Shown: positions 12,935-25,010 of the stretch, one piece after another
Numbering within the stretch: the stretch's first letter is position 1
Layout of the letters: each line of letters begins with the position of its first letter
NCBI GenBank assembly: GCA_946800325.1
Contig: OX326961.1
Span: 45,273,415 to 45,337,414 of the forward strand
Origin: Luzula sylvatica
Lineage: Eukaryota > Streptophyta > Magnoliopsida > Poales > Juncaceae
Direction of reading: 5' to 3'
Length of the DNA stretch: 64,000 nucleotides
Made by a program: the position numbers and the translations under genes
The notes under the pieces: generated by a model
What the model saw: only the letters and a program-made list of their open reading frames with translations
Database searches by the model: none
What the model was told of the DNA's origin: nothing

Positions 12935-13143
12935 TGATCTTATCTGTAAGTTAATCTTTGTTTAAAATGATTCCTTTTAGTTATCGTTTATGTTGAATCA
13001 TGTACTTTTAATAGATTTAATTTTTTGTGTGATTAGTTATCTAGATCTTTTGGTTTTTATTCTTTGATGCTATTTATTAGATTATACCATCATTAAACTT
13101 TAAAATATCCAGAGGAATCGTACCTTAGTGAAAAAAAAAATTA

Positions 13144-13405
13144 GAGTCCATTTATCGTGCCCCTGAGTTTCCCTCCATCGTCATGTATATCACAAATTAA
13201 TTGTTAGTCACCATGATAACTAAAAAAAAACACTTCATAAATAATTAATTAATATATAATTAGAATACATATGCATTAACAGTTAATAAATAATATTAAT
13301 TAAGTGTTAATGAAATATATTTTTGTTAATCATCATGATTATTAACAACTAATTTGTGATACAAACGATGTTGAGAGGAATTTCAGGAGCACGATAAAAT
13401 TTCTC
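13144..13405. mobile_element. MULE-type MITE (262 bp)
   Basis: Inverted ends (GAGTCCATTTATCGTGCCCC versus GAGAAATTTTATCGTGCTCC) and a perfect 9-bp target duplication AAAAAATTA at 13135-13143 and 13406-13414. No coding content. Confidence 0.85.
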
Positions 13406-13414
13406 AAAAAATTA

Positions 13415-15098
13415 AGTATGTACAACATGAGTTAGTCAAATACATTGTACCTGTCCAAAATTTACTGGCTTGTATCATCAAACCTCTTTCTTATTATACT
13501 TCTCTTCTCACTCCATCTCTATCTAATTTGTGTTAAATTTTATGTGTGTGGTATCATGTAGCGAGTCAACGACAAGGTACTCGCTATGTTACAGACACGA
13601 AGATACAATAATTTTTCAAAAAATTTAAGAAACAATACGATACGAATACGACAATGCGAGTGTCATCGGTTTTTTGAAGCATCAACGCAACATATAAGGT
13701 ACTCGTATGGTATAACATGATTAACATCCATGTGTATCTTGCAATGCAGCAATCTATATAATATATTTCAGAGAAAATCCATGGAAATCATGCCATCTTT
13801 ATCAAATACTTTAGAGGGCAGTCATTCGAGGAAGTTCTCGTCATCTCCTTCGTCACACAGCCGCTACATCAGATTAAGAAAGAATAGCATAATCACGACA
13901 CGCGTCGTGAGAAAAACTGGCTCGAATGGACTAATGACAACACAGTGTTGCTTTAAACAGAATATCATTCTAATATATGGATGTTAACTTACCACATGCC
14001 CACCATTTTTATACATCTGCACTTCACGTCCTTTTTTTTCGATAGCTCCCCTTCCAATTATAGAATTCTACCTTTTCCTTTACTTTGCATGTAACTTCAA
14101 TGATCTTGAAGTATATTTATTTCCTCTGCAATGCAAATTGCAACTTAGCAAAGATAAATTGCATCACATTACATGCATGGTGGTCTGATTGCAGAGAATT
14201 ATCTTCTTATCCATGGTAATGACAGGCACTTAATCGCCCTTTATTTATTTCCTCTTCAGATAATATCGTTCCATTTTTATAACTAAGCAAACTGGGGCCC
14301 TTCGATTATCCAGCAACGACTCATGGATTGCCACGAGGGCTTCTTTATAAGATATAGTTTGCTTCATTTGTTAAACATGATTATATGTTAAGAAGCTTTA
14401 GGTTAAGATAAGAATTAAATTAGGGTTAATTAATTAGGAAGTGATTTAACTAATCACCCTGCTTGCGTAATGGGTTTACTTACCATTGTTGTACATCTCC
14501 AGACACGTGTTCAAAACAAAAGTAACCACAAGTTATAATGATATAAAAATAAAGAAAAATTACTGTATAATATAGAAGAAAAAGAGAATAAACGAAGGAA
14601 TATTTTTGTAGAATTTGTACGATTAGTTACTAAGTTTTCATGCTTTTGGAATAAGTCTTACCTTTGATATTGGCTTATCGGCTTGAACTAACCAATCAAC
14701 ATTCAAATGGACCGTATTTTATACGGTTTGCATACGCTACTGTATCGTGTAAAGATTTAACAGTACACAATTTTGATCAAGAACAGTGTAATATTAATGT
14801 GTAACGTGGACGGCCAGGATGGAATCTTGGCCCATAAGTTTGCACCAGATCAGCAACGCCCCCGCAAATCGACAGCTGTCGACGTTCGACTCGACGAAGA
14901 TAACACATCAGCATGGTGACATAAGCTCTTTATCCCCTCTCATTCTCCTCTGCCATGCTCTAGCTCTCCTTGAGTTAGACAAATCGTAAAGATAATAATG
15001 AATATGAATTCTTTGTGATTTTACGATATTACCCTTACATTCTCCTTGAATGACACGTAGCTCTTTCTCTTATGTGGACTAAACGACGAAAAAATCTT
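13415..15098. other. Upstream region of the NAC gene
   Basis: 13550-13720 repeats words such as ACGATACGAATACGACAATG and GGTACTCG, looking like a small decayed hAT-like MITE. 13730-13985 has an unrecognised 85-aa frame without supporting signals. 14460-15098 is the likely NAC promoter and contains a G-box. Confidence 0.4.
14504..14509. promoter_or_regulatory. G-box / ABRE-like site
   Basis: CACGTG inside GACACGTGTT, about 770 bases before the NAC start codon. Such sites bind bZIP and bHLH factors and would fit ABA or senescence control of a NAP-like NAC gene, but function is inferred only. Confidence 0.35.
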
Positions 15099-15105
15099 TA
15101 TAAAA
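15099..15105 (+). promoter_or_regulatory. TATA box of the NAC gene
   Basis: TATAAAA followed by G, 170 bases before the ATG. The leader between them is pyrimidine-rich (CCCTCTCTCTCTCTC around 15190), typical of plant 5' UTRs. Confidence 0.65.
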
Positions 15106-15274
15106 GCACCACTGCTCGCCTCTCACCAAAATTTCAAATCCCCCTCAGAACTCTCTTAACCCTAATATATAGCCATAAACCTTCATCTCTCCCTCTCTCT
15201 CTCTCAACCAAAAAAATTCTAATTCAGCTCAATCTTATATAACCCTAATTATAAAGCCAATTTGAAGGCCAATC

Positions 15275-16835
15275 ATGACTAATCCAGCATCGCTTCCGCC
15301 TGGATTTCGTTTTCATCCAACCGATGAAGAACTTATTCTCCATTACCTACGGAACCGCACGGTCTCCATTCCTTGTCCAGTTGAAATCATCGCAGAGGTT
15401 GATATCTACAAGTTCGATCCATGGGAGCTACCTGGTAAGTAAAAATGAAGAACAATAATCATCATAACTTAATTAAACCTCCTCATTATCTATTAATAAT
15501 TTTCTTCATATTCTTCTACATGTTTATAAAGATAAGGCGTTGTACGGAGACAAGGAATGGTACTTTTTCAGCCCGAGGGATCGGAAATACCCTAACGGCA
15601 CAAGGCCCAACAGGGCTGCGGGTTCGGGGTACTGGAAAGCTACGGGTACGGATAAACCGATACATAATAGCAATAACAATGAGAATATTGGAGTAAAGAA
15701 GGCACTTGTGTTTTACAAAGGGAGGCCTCCTAAAGGGATGAAGACGAGTTGGATCATGCATGAGTACCGTCTCGCCGAGGCACGGAGTAGCAATAGTTAC
15801 AGGCCCATGAAATTCAGGAACACCTCTATGAGGGTAAGATTTTAGTTGGATTTACTCTTCTTTTTTTTAATCTAATTGTATATCATTACATAGATTAATT
15901 ATAATTTTATATGTTTTAAATATATGATCATGTCATTTTGTTAGACCTAAGTAATATCAAATGTTTACATCAGAATGATACACCAGTCTTATTTCGTGAG
16001 GTTTAGTTATAAGTCCATACTTCTTCCATTATGGGAGTGATTGCCAAGTTGGGATGCATGAAACGACTTTTGTGTGTCTCAACAAAGAAACGGTCACTAG
16101 GAATCTTTTTATCTCTTATTCTGATGTTAGCATGAAAATGACAATGATTTATGAATTTGGAAATGAGAAAATGATATTATATATTGCAAATTTGCATTTA
16201 CTTCAAATTTTAGCACTAGTTCTATCAACATGACAGTCCATTTTATTTAACAATATTCTTAAAATTAATTGCAGCTTGATGATTGGGTCCTCTGCCGGAT
16301 TTACAAAAAGAGCAACCAGATTTCGCCGATTCCGCCATTAGTGGACCACGACCACGATGATTCAAGTTTAGAAGAAAATCATAATTATCATTATCCGACC
16401 CAATCAAAAATCCCCAAATCTTGTTCTGTTTCGGATTTTCTCGTTGATTGCCCTCCTATGCCGCAATTTTTTGAAAACCTACATGACATGACCGTAACCG
16501 ATCATAACTCGTTTTTCTTGAATCCAAATTTAAACCACGCATTTCTGAATGGTACCAATAACAACATGGTACTGCCTGTCAGCCATATGGCATCCGTGGG
16601 GTCGTCTCTTTCCGTCGTCGAGAGTTCTCTTAAGAGACATAGAATGAATGATTGTAATTACTTGGAAGAAGGAGAAGGGATTTCGAATTTAAATCCTATA
16701 ACCAAGAAGCAGAATATTTCATGCATTGATACAAGTTACTCAAATCCAATAAATAGCCTCGAAGAATGCTTTATAGATCACCAGACTCTATATGGCAATG
16801 AGCTACTTCTCGATCCGACATACTCGATGCGCTAG
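15275..16835 (+). CDS. NAC-domain transcription factor, NAP-like
   Basis: The exons are 15275-15434, 15532-15833 and 16275-16835 (340 aa), the usual three-exon NAC layout. NAC subdomains appear in order: [20 protein letters not shown] (7-25); [14 protein letters not shown] (41-53); [17 protein letters not shown] and the DNA-contacting WKATGTDK (88-95); [16 protein letters not shown] and [21 protein letters not shown] (155-166). The first intron splits the codon after LP and the second falls just before LDDWVLC, both conserved in the family. The C-terminal half is an acidic, asparagine/serine-rich putative activation region with [11 protein letters not shown], comparable to the PRTCSLAHLL box of Arabidopsis NAP (NAC029). 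NAP-type NACs act in the nucleus, often in senescence and ABA responses; that role is inferred here. AATAAA at 17045-17050 may be its poly(A) signal. Confidence 0.94.
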
Positions 16836-17334
16836 AAAAAATATAGCATGAGTACCTTCCTCTTGCTTTCGCAAATTGGCCACGCATAAACTTCGTATTC
16901 ATGAAAGCGAGATAGTTCAAGTCATGGAATTGTAATTGACCTATTAGTCGATTACAAAGGAGAAGGATATATAGATTAGAAGAAAGGGAGAGGTTCATTA
17001 GCTCGAGGCTGTAGTTAATATAGCATTTCTTTTTTCTTTTTTTCAATAAAAACCCTAGTTTTTCATTGTAGTATATATATGGTTGGAAACTAATTGCTCG
17101 ACTCTTTCTTGCTTTATTAAAGTATAAAATTATGCCATGCATGCATGATAACTTCTAGCCGCCATTGAATGATACTCTTTTTCTTTTTTCCTTTTTATGT
17201 CTTTTTCCATGGGAAATATAATGCTAGTGGGGTCCAACAATTTCATTTTAATTCAAAACTTAAAAATCTTCCATGGCTCTCAAATTTAGTAATATATAAA
17301 TCAGTATATTACTTATTAGTTAACAAAGTAGAGG
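16836..17334. other. 3' UTR of the NAC gene and flank
   Basis: Likely 3' UTR up to a possible poly(A) signal at 17045-17050. The 123-aa frame on the opposite strand here is not supported by any family feature. Confidence 0.45.
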
Positions 17335-17841
17335 CATAGAATAATACATTACGCAATACGTTCGTGTACAATTCGGATCAAACGTTTTTCAAGTCTGTCA
17401 AATATTCGGTCAAATAAAACGTAATACACTAATAATTCGTCAATTCGACTATTCGTATATAGTTATGTTTATTTTACATAATACAGATACACTAATTCGG
17501 TATATAAAAATATATAAATAATACATTTTTTGTCCATAAATAATTCATAGTTATAGTTATTTTATTAAATAATATTTATTTTAGTTCAAAATCATAAATA
17601 TATATATTATTATTGATATTTTGATTGTCATAATCATTTTTGGAAATTTAAGATTTTTTATTTATTTAAGATTTTTATATTTTTTCTTCTAAAAAAAGTA
17701 TTATACGGCAATCCGTGTATTATTCGTGTTTTTTAAAAAAATTATAAAATACACGAATTATTAATCAGTTTAAGTACGGGAACGTCAATACGTAATTATT
17801 CGTTAATTATACGCGTATTATTCGTGAGTTGAACAACTATG
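17335..17841. mobile_element. Decayed hAT-like MITE
   Basis: Both arms are rich in ACGTATT/AATACG and ATTCGT words and the outer ends are CATAG / CTATG. The flanks GTAGAGGC and GTAGAAAT match only partly as an 8-bp target duplication. No coding content; boundaries tentative. Confidence 0.3.
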
Positions 17842-17881
17842 TAGAAATAATTGTTATGCGATTTTTAACATGGCATGCGTC

Positions 17882-18471
17882 TAGGGGTGTAAACAGTTCA
17901 GATAGTGGTCATACCAGGTACCTATCCATATTTTTCCGGATACAGATTTTCAGATACAGAACAACCCGGATCCGGATATGGTTATGATATTAAATGGATA
18001 TAGATACGATTATGATATTGTCGGATACGAATACGAATATAGATATTAAAACGAATAATTATAACATAATATATTAATATATTTTTAATTTATATATACA
18101 TAATTTACGACATGAACGATCTAAATTATTATATTTAAACATAATTTTGTGATTGTGATTTTAAATCATTTAGAAATCATCAATTATCTATATTTTTCCA
18201 ACTAACATGAAATAACACTATTTTTCCAACTAACATGAAATAACACATAAAAAATATATAATTTCCTGATCCGAATATCCGAATCCGGATTCGTGTACCG
18301 AATCCGAAAAATACCCGGACCGATAATACTTGGATCAAGACTCGACACTAAAACGGAATACCGGATTTGAATTGAATTCGACTAAAAGTATTTGGATCCG
18401 ATCAGATCCGGATATTGTTTTCGATACGATTAGGTCCGGTTCAAATAATATCCACACCACTTACGTCCCTA
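17882..18471. mobile_element. hAT-type MITE (590 bp)
   Basis: Left end TAGGGGTGTAAACAGT, right end the complement of TAGGGACGTAAGTGGT. The 8-bp flanks are CATGCGTC (17874-17881) and TATGCGTC (18472-18479), one mismatch. The arms repeat CGGATA / CCGGATCCGGATA words. Non-autonomous, same architecture as the element at 532. Confidence 0.8.
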
Positions 18472-18540
18472 TATGCGTCACTTTTGTCCATGTCCATAAC
18501 AAACAAAAAAGAATTGAGTTATTAAGAGGTTATATATGGT

Positions 18541-18785
18541 GTCCCAAACTCACTCAAACACTCTCGACATGACAAAAATATTTATTAGATTGATTAGTAT
18601 TATTAATTAAATGAATTAACAGTTCAATTGACGTGTTAATTACATGCACTAATATTAATATATTAAAATGAATTGACGTGTCAATTAAATTTGTCAATTA
18701 ACTTTAATTTAAATGTTAATCAATTTAACTAATTCTAATTTGTTCACTAATATTGAGATGTGATTGGAAGGGCATAGGATATGTT
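18541..18785. repeat. AT-rich dispersed repeat related to 3976-4505
   Basis: It shares CCCAAACTCA, repeated ATTGACGTGTTAATT / ATTGACGTGTCAATT words and a TTAATT-rich body with the duplication at 3976-4505 and the block at 23575-23860. Probably a MITE family; ends not resolved. Confidence 0.4.
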
Positions 18786-19325
18786 CCCAGTTATTATTGA
18801 GGGGACTCACTTTGAATCATTTGACAGATTGGGATTGGCTGAGATGCCCTCAAGTTGAGTAAATTTGAGAAGATTTTAGGAATGAGATTCCAGAATATAC
18901 CATGAATCATATCATTATCCATCAACCCTAACGTTTTTAATTTTATTTCATAATTTTTTGTTCTATCATGCACAATCATTTCAATCACAATTAATCATGG
19001 GATCACCATACAAACAAAATTAAAATCATTAAATTATTTTAAAATAAGTTCTAAATAAATAAATAATTCAAACCATTATATACGTGAAGTGAGAAGAAAA
19101 TATCGAAACATATTTATATGTAAAGAGAAAATCATCAAAATAATTTTTCTCATAAGTATTGATTTTTTTAGTTGTGTAGGACTTCTATTATTTTTATTTT
19201 TTGGAAGAGTGACCAAGTAGCTTTATTAGGTAACACTTTTTTTTTATAAATTGTGTGTCAAAAAAATTAAAATAAAACTTTTCATATTTCTTGTTGTGCA
19301 GTACATCAAATATGAATCTTGCGGA

Positions 19326-19328
<3 letters not shown>

Positions 19329-19391
<63 letters not shown>
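19329..19391. repeat. (GT)n microsatellite
   Basis: About 31 uninterrupted GT dinucleotides. It produces an artefactual histidine/threonine open frame on the minus strand. Confidence 0.97.
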
Positions 19392-19392
<1 letters not shown>

Positions 19393-19489
19393 ATAAAAGC
19401 CCTTAGGCACTAGTACATCATCAAATTACATGATTTTTTCTTGAAGATTAGGTAATTAAAACACCTTTATAATCCTATCATCATATTGG

Positions 19490-22450
19490 GAATGTGTTCC
19501 CCGTTATTTCGGCTTGAGACCTTCAGCATGCTTTAATAATTTATGGGCTTCTTTATTCATGCTTCTTTGGATGAGATAAAAGCGCCATCCTTCTTTTGCA
19601 ATCGTCATGGATTTACATTGCATTATCGCATAATAAGCACATCAATCCACTTCCACATAGTTTGCATTTATAGAGGTGATTAGGGCGGAATTATCCGCTA
19701 GTATTTCGCATGATTCGATTTTAAGTTCTTGAAGCTTGCTCAAAACATGTACACATGCTAGTGTCTCGGCATGAGATGGCGATTGAGCGTTGATTGGTTT
19801 TTCTTCATAGTATAATTATGATTTGACCTTCATAAATCACAAACCCATATCCGACTTTTTCTTGTACCCATGAGCCATCCACGAAGCATGTGAATTTTTC
19901 GTTTTTGGACCGATTTGTTATTGTTGCTTCTAGGGGGATATCTTTGAACGGGTTATTTTGGGAGGTTATCGCATTTCCCACTTTGTTCCGTTCATTTGGA
20001 ATGAATTTCTTTTGTTGAAATATCAATTCATATTTTCTTTCCAAATCACCCATAACGTATTTGCAAAAAGCCCAAATTGGTTATCGTTTATGTTTTTTGC
20101 AAAATTATCCAATATTTCTATAAATCCGTTTTGAATGTTCTCACTAATTATACCTAAGGGAGATGCAAACCATGTGGCTCTTGAGGATGGACACCTAAAA
20201 GCCATATGGATTAAGCTTTTATCTTCGGTATCGCATCTCGGGCATAATGTATTTATATGGTTGATTCTTCTATGGAGTTTTGCATTTGTTGGCAATGCAT
20301 TTCACATCGCTCGCCAAAGGAAGGTTATGACCCTCGGAGTAATGATATTATCATTCCAAATTCTCATCCATATTTAGTGATTTGTTATTGTTTTGTGCGG
20401 CATGAAGGATATTTGTGTAAGCGTTTTGGTTGTGAATTTTTCATTTTTTACGAGTTTCCAAATTAGTCTATCCGGTTTTTGGCGAATACTCTCATTTATT
20501 AGTATGGATTACAAAATCGAGAGAGAGTTGACTAACCCGAAGTTTTCTATTAATGCTTGCGTATCCCATGAGTAATCTTGGAGGTTGACAAGATCATTTA
20601 CCTTTAGCATTCGTTGGTTATTTGTTTGCGGTTTGATAGCTCTCCAATTCTCGAACCAAGGTGCTCCTATGGCCGGGCAAGTTAATCCATTTCCAATTTG
20701 CCAAATAATATTACCCTCGAATTTTTTTCTTTGTTCCAACACATTTTTCCAAAATTTCGTTAAGTTTGTTGTTCTCTTTGAGTGCTAATTTGTGTTGGAA
20801 GGGTAATATTTCGATTTTATAATTTTTGACAATAGCTTGTCTTCGTTTACCAGTAGCCTCCATAGGCTCTTTTGTATTATAGCTTGGTTCACCGTATATA
20901 ATTTTCGAATACCTAATCCGTCTTGGTTTTTCGGCTTTTCGATCTCCACCCATTTACATAACGTCATGTATCATGCTTCACTTTTTCCCCACCAAAATCT
21001 CCGTATTATTTGTGTAATCCGTCTTATCATTTTTTTTGAAAGCATTTCGGTCATCATCGTGTATGTTGGAATTGCTTCCAATACCGATTTGATGAGCACT
21101 AAATGGCCCGCATGCGATAAGGTTTGTGATTTTCAACCCGCGAGTTTTTTTTGGATTTTTTGGATTAGATTGTTCGTATCTATTGACCCGTTTCTCCTTA
21201 TCATGATACCGAGATATTTATCCTTTTCATCGGCTAAAGTAGTGACAAATTTTTGGAATAGAGCAATTTGTACTTGTGGTTGTACATTTTTGCTAAACCA
21301 ATTTTTTCGACTTTTTAGGGTTTAGTTGTTGACCCGACACTAATTGGAATGAGGCGAGGGCTTGGTTAATTCTCTCCAATTCTCTCTCATATGCCAATGC
21401 GAAGATGATAAGGTCGTCCGCGTAAAGCGAATGATTTATCGTTGGAGAGGAGTAAGCCAATTTAACTCCCTTGAGATAGTTTTTAGTCGTTGCGTAATTT
21501 AAGGACCGAGAAAGGAGGTCCATGCCTGGTATGAAAAGATAAGGGGATAAAGGACAACCTTGTCGTAGTCCTCTCTCCGGCCGAAAAAATCCGTCTCCTC
21601 TTCCATTGAACATTATCGTTTATTTGGCGCTCGTAATACATGCTCTTATTAGCTTAATCACGTGTTGAGAGAAATTATATATGAGAAGCATATCACATAT
21701 AAAATCCAAACTCATACGGTCGAAAGATTTTGATAGATCCGCTTTTAACGCCAACGAGGGTTCATTAAATCTTGTTTGACTAAACGTGTGCAAAACCTCT
21801 TTGAGGAGTATTATATTGTTGGAGATTAGCCTTTCTGGGAGGAAATGCATTTTGTTCATCCGCAATGATTTTTGCAATGAGTTTGTATACCGTGTTTAGA
21901 ATGTTAATGGGTCGATAATCATTAACCGTTTCGGGTTCGGTTATTTTTGGAATTATCACCATATTGGAGTCGCCTAATTGTTCAGGAAGTTTATCATCTT
22001 TGAAGAAGTCTTGTATCGCTTTCGTTATTGACACCAACAAGGATGTCGAGAAGTATTTAAGAAATCTCCCGGTTATTTCATCCGGACCGGGGCTTTTGTC
22101 CGGACTCATCTCGCTTAGAGTGATTTTAATTTCTTCTATTGTTGGAATTAAAACCATATCAACACCTATTTCATTCACAATTTTTGGAAGAGTATTTAGA
22201 AGTTCCTCCGAGTACACTTTGTTAATCTTCGAAGCCGGTTCTCTCAAAGATTTTTTTTTGTAATGCTTTACAAATTCCCTTCGGATTTCTTTCTCATCAC
22301 CGGTCCATGAACAAAGCTACATCGAGTTGTTCTTGAATAAGCTTTTGAGTTTGATTATTTTGTATGGATGGTTGTAGGCTTTGGCTTTCTAACATTTGAT
22401 TTTCTAATATTTGGAGTTCGGTTTGCGGGTTTGGACGGCTTTTCCTCCAC
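19490..22450 (-). mobile_element. LINE (L1-type) relic, reverse transcriptase to RNase H
   Basis: Reading the minus strand, several broken frames line up as one L1-like ORF2: a finger-region motif SPGPDEITGRF (about 22090), palm A KADLSKSFDRMS (about 21730), RGLRQGCPLSPYLF (about 21550) and the catalytic YADD (about 21420). Then come a CxxC...HxxxxC zf-RVT segment (LCPRCDTEDKSLIHMAFRC, about 20220) and an RNase H start (CFVDGSWVQEKVGYGFV, about 19870). The endonuclease and ORF1 are absent, so it is 5'-truncated, and frames change at least six times, so it is dead. No clear poly(A) tail or target duplication was found. This protein once primed reverse transcription of its own RNA at nicked chromosomal DNA. 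Confidence 0.85.
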
Positions 22451-22797
22451 TCACCGATTTTCGAAATCCAAAATTTAAAATCCAGAATTAAATATCCTGA
22501 TTTTATATTTCGAATTTGTAATTCCGGATTTTAATAAACTTAAAAAACCAGAATTTCAAATTCTTATTTTTCTGTAAAAATAAAACCGGGAATCAAATTC
22601 TCATACCTTCCAAAATTAAAAGTCACGACCAGAGAGAGGATGTACAACAGCCAAGGCTCTTGTGAAAATCATCCGCGTCTGATAAACGAGCCTCTCCGTC
22701 GCCGGCGTCCGTGGACGAAATAGAGACCATAAATGTAATTGAAATCACCCATAGATGTGTCGATACATATTAAATACATTAAATGCAAAGTAATTTC

Positions 22798-22977
22798 CTT
22801 GATAGGTCAATGGACTCAATATCGTTGATTCTATAATTAGATAACAAGAGTCATAACCCGAGAGTCTATTTGAGAATGTAAATTTGTATCCTATGTAAAC
22901 TTCTTTTTTTTTTTTTTTCCTTTTAATGAAAAAGATTGGATCGAGCGCGTATCGCGCTTGCCTTTCCCTCAAAAAAA
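22798..22977 (+). mobile_element. Short retroposon with poly(A) and 17-bp target duplication
   Basis: AAATGCAAAGTAATTTC occurs on both sides (22781-22797 and 22978-22994). The insert ends in CCCTC followed by about nine A's, the signature of LINE-driven retroposition. It has an internal T16 tract and no coding content. A SINE or a small processed transcript are both possible. Confidence 0.65.
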
Positions 22978-23006
22978 AAATGCAAAGTAATTTCACCAAG
23001 ATTTGT

Positions 23007-23061
23007 TGGTGCAGCTGGTTGAAGTGCTTGGCTTGCATGCTACAGATCTTGGGTTTGATTC
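23007..23061 (+). ncRNA. tRNA-like SINE head (pol III A and B boxes)
   Basis: TGGTGCAGCTGG (23007-23018) fits an A box and GGTTTGATTC (23052-23061) fits a B box with one mismatch. Their 33-base spacing matches tRNA-type promoters. No cloverleaf closes well, so this is a tRNA-derived SINE remnant rather than a tRNA gene. Confidence 0.45.
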
Positions 23062-23240
23062 TTGATCTATAAATTTTTTTATTTCCATATTTTTTGTGTA
23101 TTGGCATGTACAGTTTATGATAAATATATTGAAAGCGAAAATCAAGCACTAACATTATTTAGCGCAGATGGTAAATATGATGTCCTTCGAGCCGAATGTC
23201 TGATTTTCGATTCCGCTACAGTACATGTGCTTTTTGAAAA

Positions 23241-23492
23241 GGAAAATGTTGGACATACCCCCACCTCTTCCCCCACATCCTTTATGACGTGGATATGATT
23301 TAACACCTTAAAAATTAACACTTCAATTCATGGTTTAACATCTTAATTATATGTTCAATCATAGATTAAGATAATTAAATCATAAATTAAGATGTTAAAC
23401 CATGTTTTTGTGTGCTAATTTTGAAGGTGTTAAATCATATCCACGTTATCATGGATGTAGGGAGAGAGTACTAGGGGATGTACACCACTACT
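23241..23492 (+). mobile_element. MITE family M3, copy 1 (about 250 bp)
   Basis: Starts GGAAAATGTTGGACATACCC and ends GGGGATGTACACCACTACT. The body contains TATGACGTGGATA and TTAACA / AAATCATA words in inverted arrangement. Close relatives lie at 46481-46732 and, inverted, at 60122-60354. The target duplication here is weak. Confidence 0.65.
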
Positions 23493-23574
23493 GAATGAAA
23501 AATTATTCTCATACAATTCAACATCACATCAATGCATGAGAAAAAAATATATTTACACTTGGTTCACAAACACC

Positions 23575-23860
23575 TGATAACAATGTGTTGTTTTACCTTG
23601 ATGAGGTGGAATGAGGGGTTAAGTGAGTTGATTAATATTATTAATTGATTCAATTAGCGATTTTAATTAATTATTTAATTAAATTAATATGTCAATTAAC
23701 ATGTAATAATACTAACATATTAAAATAATTAATGTGTAAATTAAACATGTCAAATAACAATTAATTAGGTCAATTGATAATACTAATCAATATATGTTAT
23801 TTCCTCGTCACCTCATCGATGGCGTTGGAATTAGTTTGAGGAGCAAGTATATTTTCTCAT
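23575..23860. repeat. AT-rich dispersed repeat related to 3976-4505
   Basis: An AT-rich body with AATTAATATGTCAATTAAC-type words between CCTTGATGAGGTGG and CACCTCATCGATGG, which are roughly inverted. Likely a MITE of the family seen at 3976 and 18541. Confidence 0.4.
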
Positions 23861-24273
23861 AAATAATAAATAAAGTTCTCTATTCTAATTTCTAATTTCT
23901 AATTAGTGCATAAATTAATTGAAGCATGATTTATTTCAACATTTGTTGTAACATCAAACTATATCAAAATAAAAAAATATAGGTGTAGAATTAATGATAA
24001 TTATAATTTTAGGGAAATCGGGATGATTTTAGGCCTCCACGTCATTCTTTTTTCGTCTGAATAGTGGGATTGATTTATTCAAACATCTCAACCATTCATC
24101 TCATGTCTAGACTGGGTCTTCATACACTAAGATACATTACAAAATATCTCCCAGGCTTGAAACATGGTGAACCAAATTCATCTAATTTTATTTTCCTTGA
24201 AACATATATATCCCCTCCCCTGCCTCTTTCTCTCTCATCTTACATTTTACGGCCGTCGCAAAAGAGAGGGTAG

Positions 24274-24282
24274 AAACCCTAA
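24274..24282 (+). promoter_or_regulatory. Telo-box in a promoter-like patch
   Basis: AAACCCTAA followed by CCCTAG, within a pyrimidine-rich stretch (24206-24240 CCCCTCCCCTGCC, TTTCTCTCTC). Telo-boxes are common near start sites of plant translation and cell-cycle genes. No convincing gene follows, so this may be a captured or orphaned promoter. Confidence 0.4.
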
Positions 24283-24316
24283 CCCTAGAAGCGAAGAGAC
24301 GTTCGTTGCTTTTCTG

Positions 24317-24334
24317 ATGGCTACGAAGAACTCT

Positions 24335-24372
<38 letters not shown>

Positions 24373-24603
24373 CCCCTCATTTTGTTCGGCCGAGCAGGGG
24401 AAAAATGGCAAAGAAACCATGGCGAAACCATGACGAAATCCTCGGTCGACCCGCAGAAACTTTCGAGAGGGAGACACAAGGCGGTTCTAGGGTTTGGTGG
24501 GTTCGCGAGACAGAAAAGGAAAAGGGTAAAAGCAGTCCTTGACGGATCGTACAACGCGGTGGTGAACACTCTTTGCAACCGGTTGGACATGCTGTCCAAG
24601 TAA
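24317..24603 (+). other. Overlapping short ORFs of unknown meaning
   Basis: Three ATG frames begin at 24317 (through the GA microsatellite), 24404 (MAKKPWRNHDEILGRP) and 24430 (MTKSSVDPQKLSRGRHKAVL, 57 aa, basic middle, ends NRLDMLSK). None is recognised. They follow a leader-like, telo-box-containing patch, so a decayed or captured first exon is plausible. Confidence 0.25.
24337..24370. repeat. (GA)n microsatellite
   Basis: A run of about 16 GA dinucleotides. Confidence 0.95.
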
Positions 24604-24779
24604 TTTTGTTGTTTAGCAAGTAATTTAGTTTTTTAGCTTCTCGGTTTCAAGGTTTCAGTAGTTTGGTGCGTTATTTAATGATAGTTCTTGCTGGAATCGA
24701 CAAGAATTAAGAATTTGCCTGTTTTTGGTATACTCATCATTTTTTTTGTTGTCAATTTTAGGGTTTAAGCTGTTTGGTT

Positions 24780-25010
24780 CGTTGCTGATGGCAACTGTTC
24801 AACAATTTGTGTTACAGATTTTGATTATCACCGCTCTTCAGGTAATTTAGTGCTGATGGCAACTGTTTGTTCGTTATTTCATGTCTGATTTTTGCTATTT
24901 CTTATGGAATTCAGTGTTCAGGAAAATTGATGCTTTGCTGATGGCAATTGTTCGGCAATTCTGAGTTCTCGATTTTGATTATCATGACTCTTGAGGTAAT
25001 TATATTGTAT
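24780..25010 (+). repeat. Short local duplication
   Basis: TTGCTGATGGCAACTGTTC at about 24782 and TTGCTGATGGCAATTGTTCGG at about 24934 are each followed by GATTTTGATTATCA and ACTCTTGAGG / GCTCTTCAGG, then GTAATT. A partial third copy starts at about 24851. Origin unknown; checked as snoRNA and not supported. Confidence 0.5.

Noticed and set aside
16771..17142. 123-aa minus-strand frame over the NAC 3' end
   Set aside because: Overlaps the NAC coding end and 3' UTR; no recognisable domain or codon pattern.
19194..19394. Histidine/threonine-repeat protein
   Set aside because: Translation of the (GT)n microsatellite.
23007..23080. Functional tRNA gene
   Set aside because: A and B boxes are present but the acceptor stem and anticodon arm do not pair; better explained as a SINE head.
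24780..25010. C/D-box snoRNA cluster
   Set aside because: TGATGG is not a proper C box and no paired D box or terminal stem was found.
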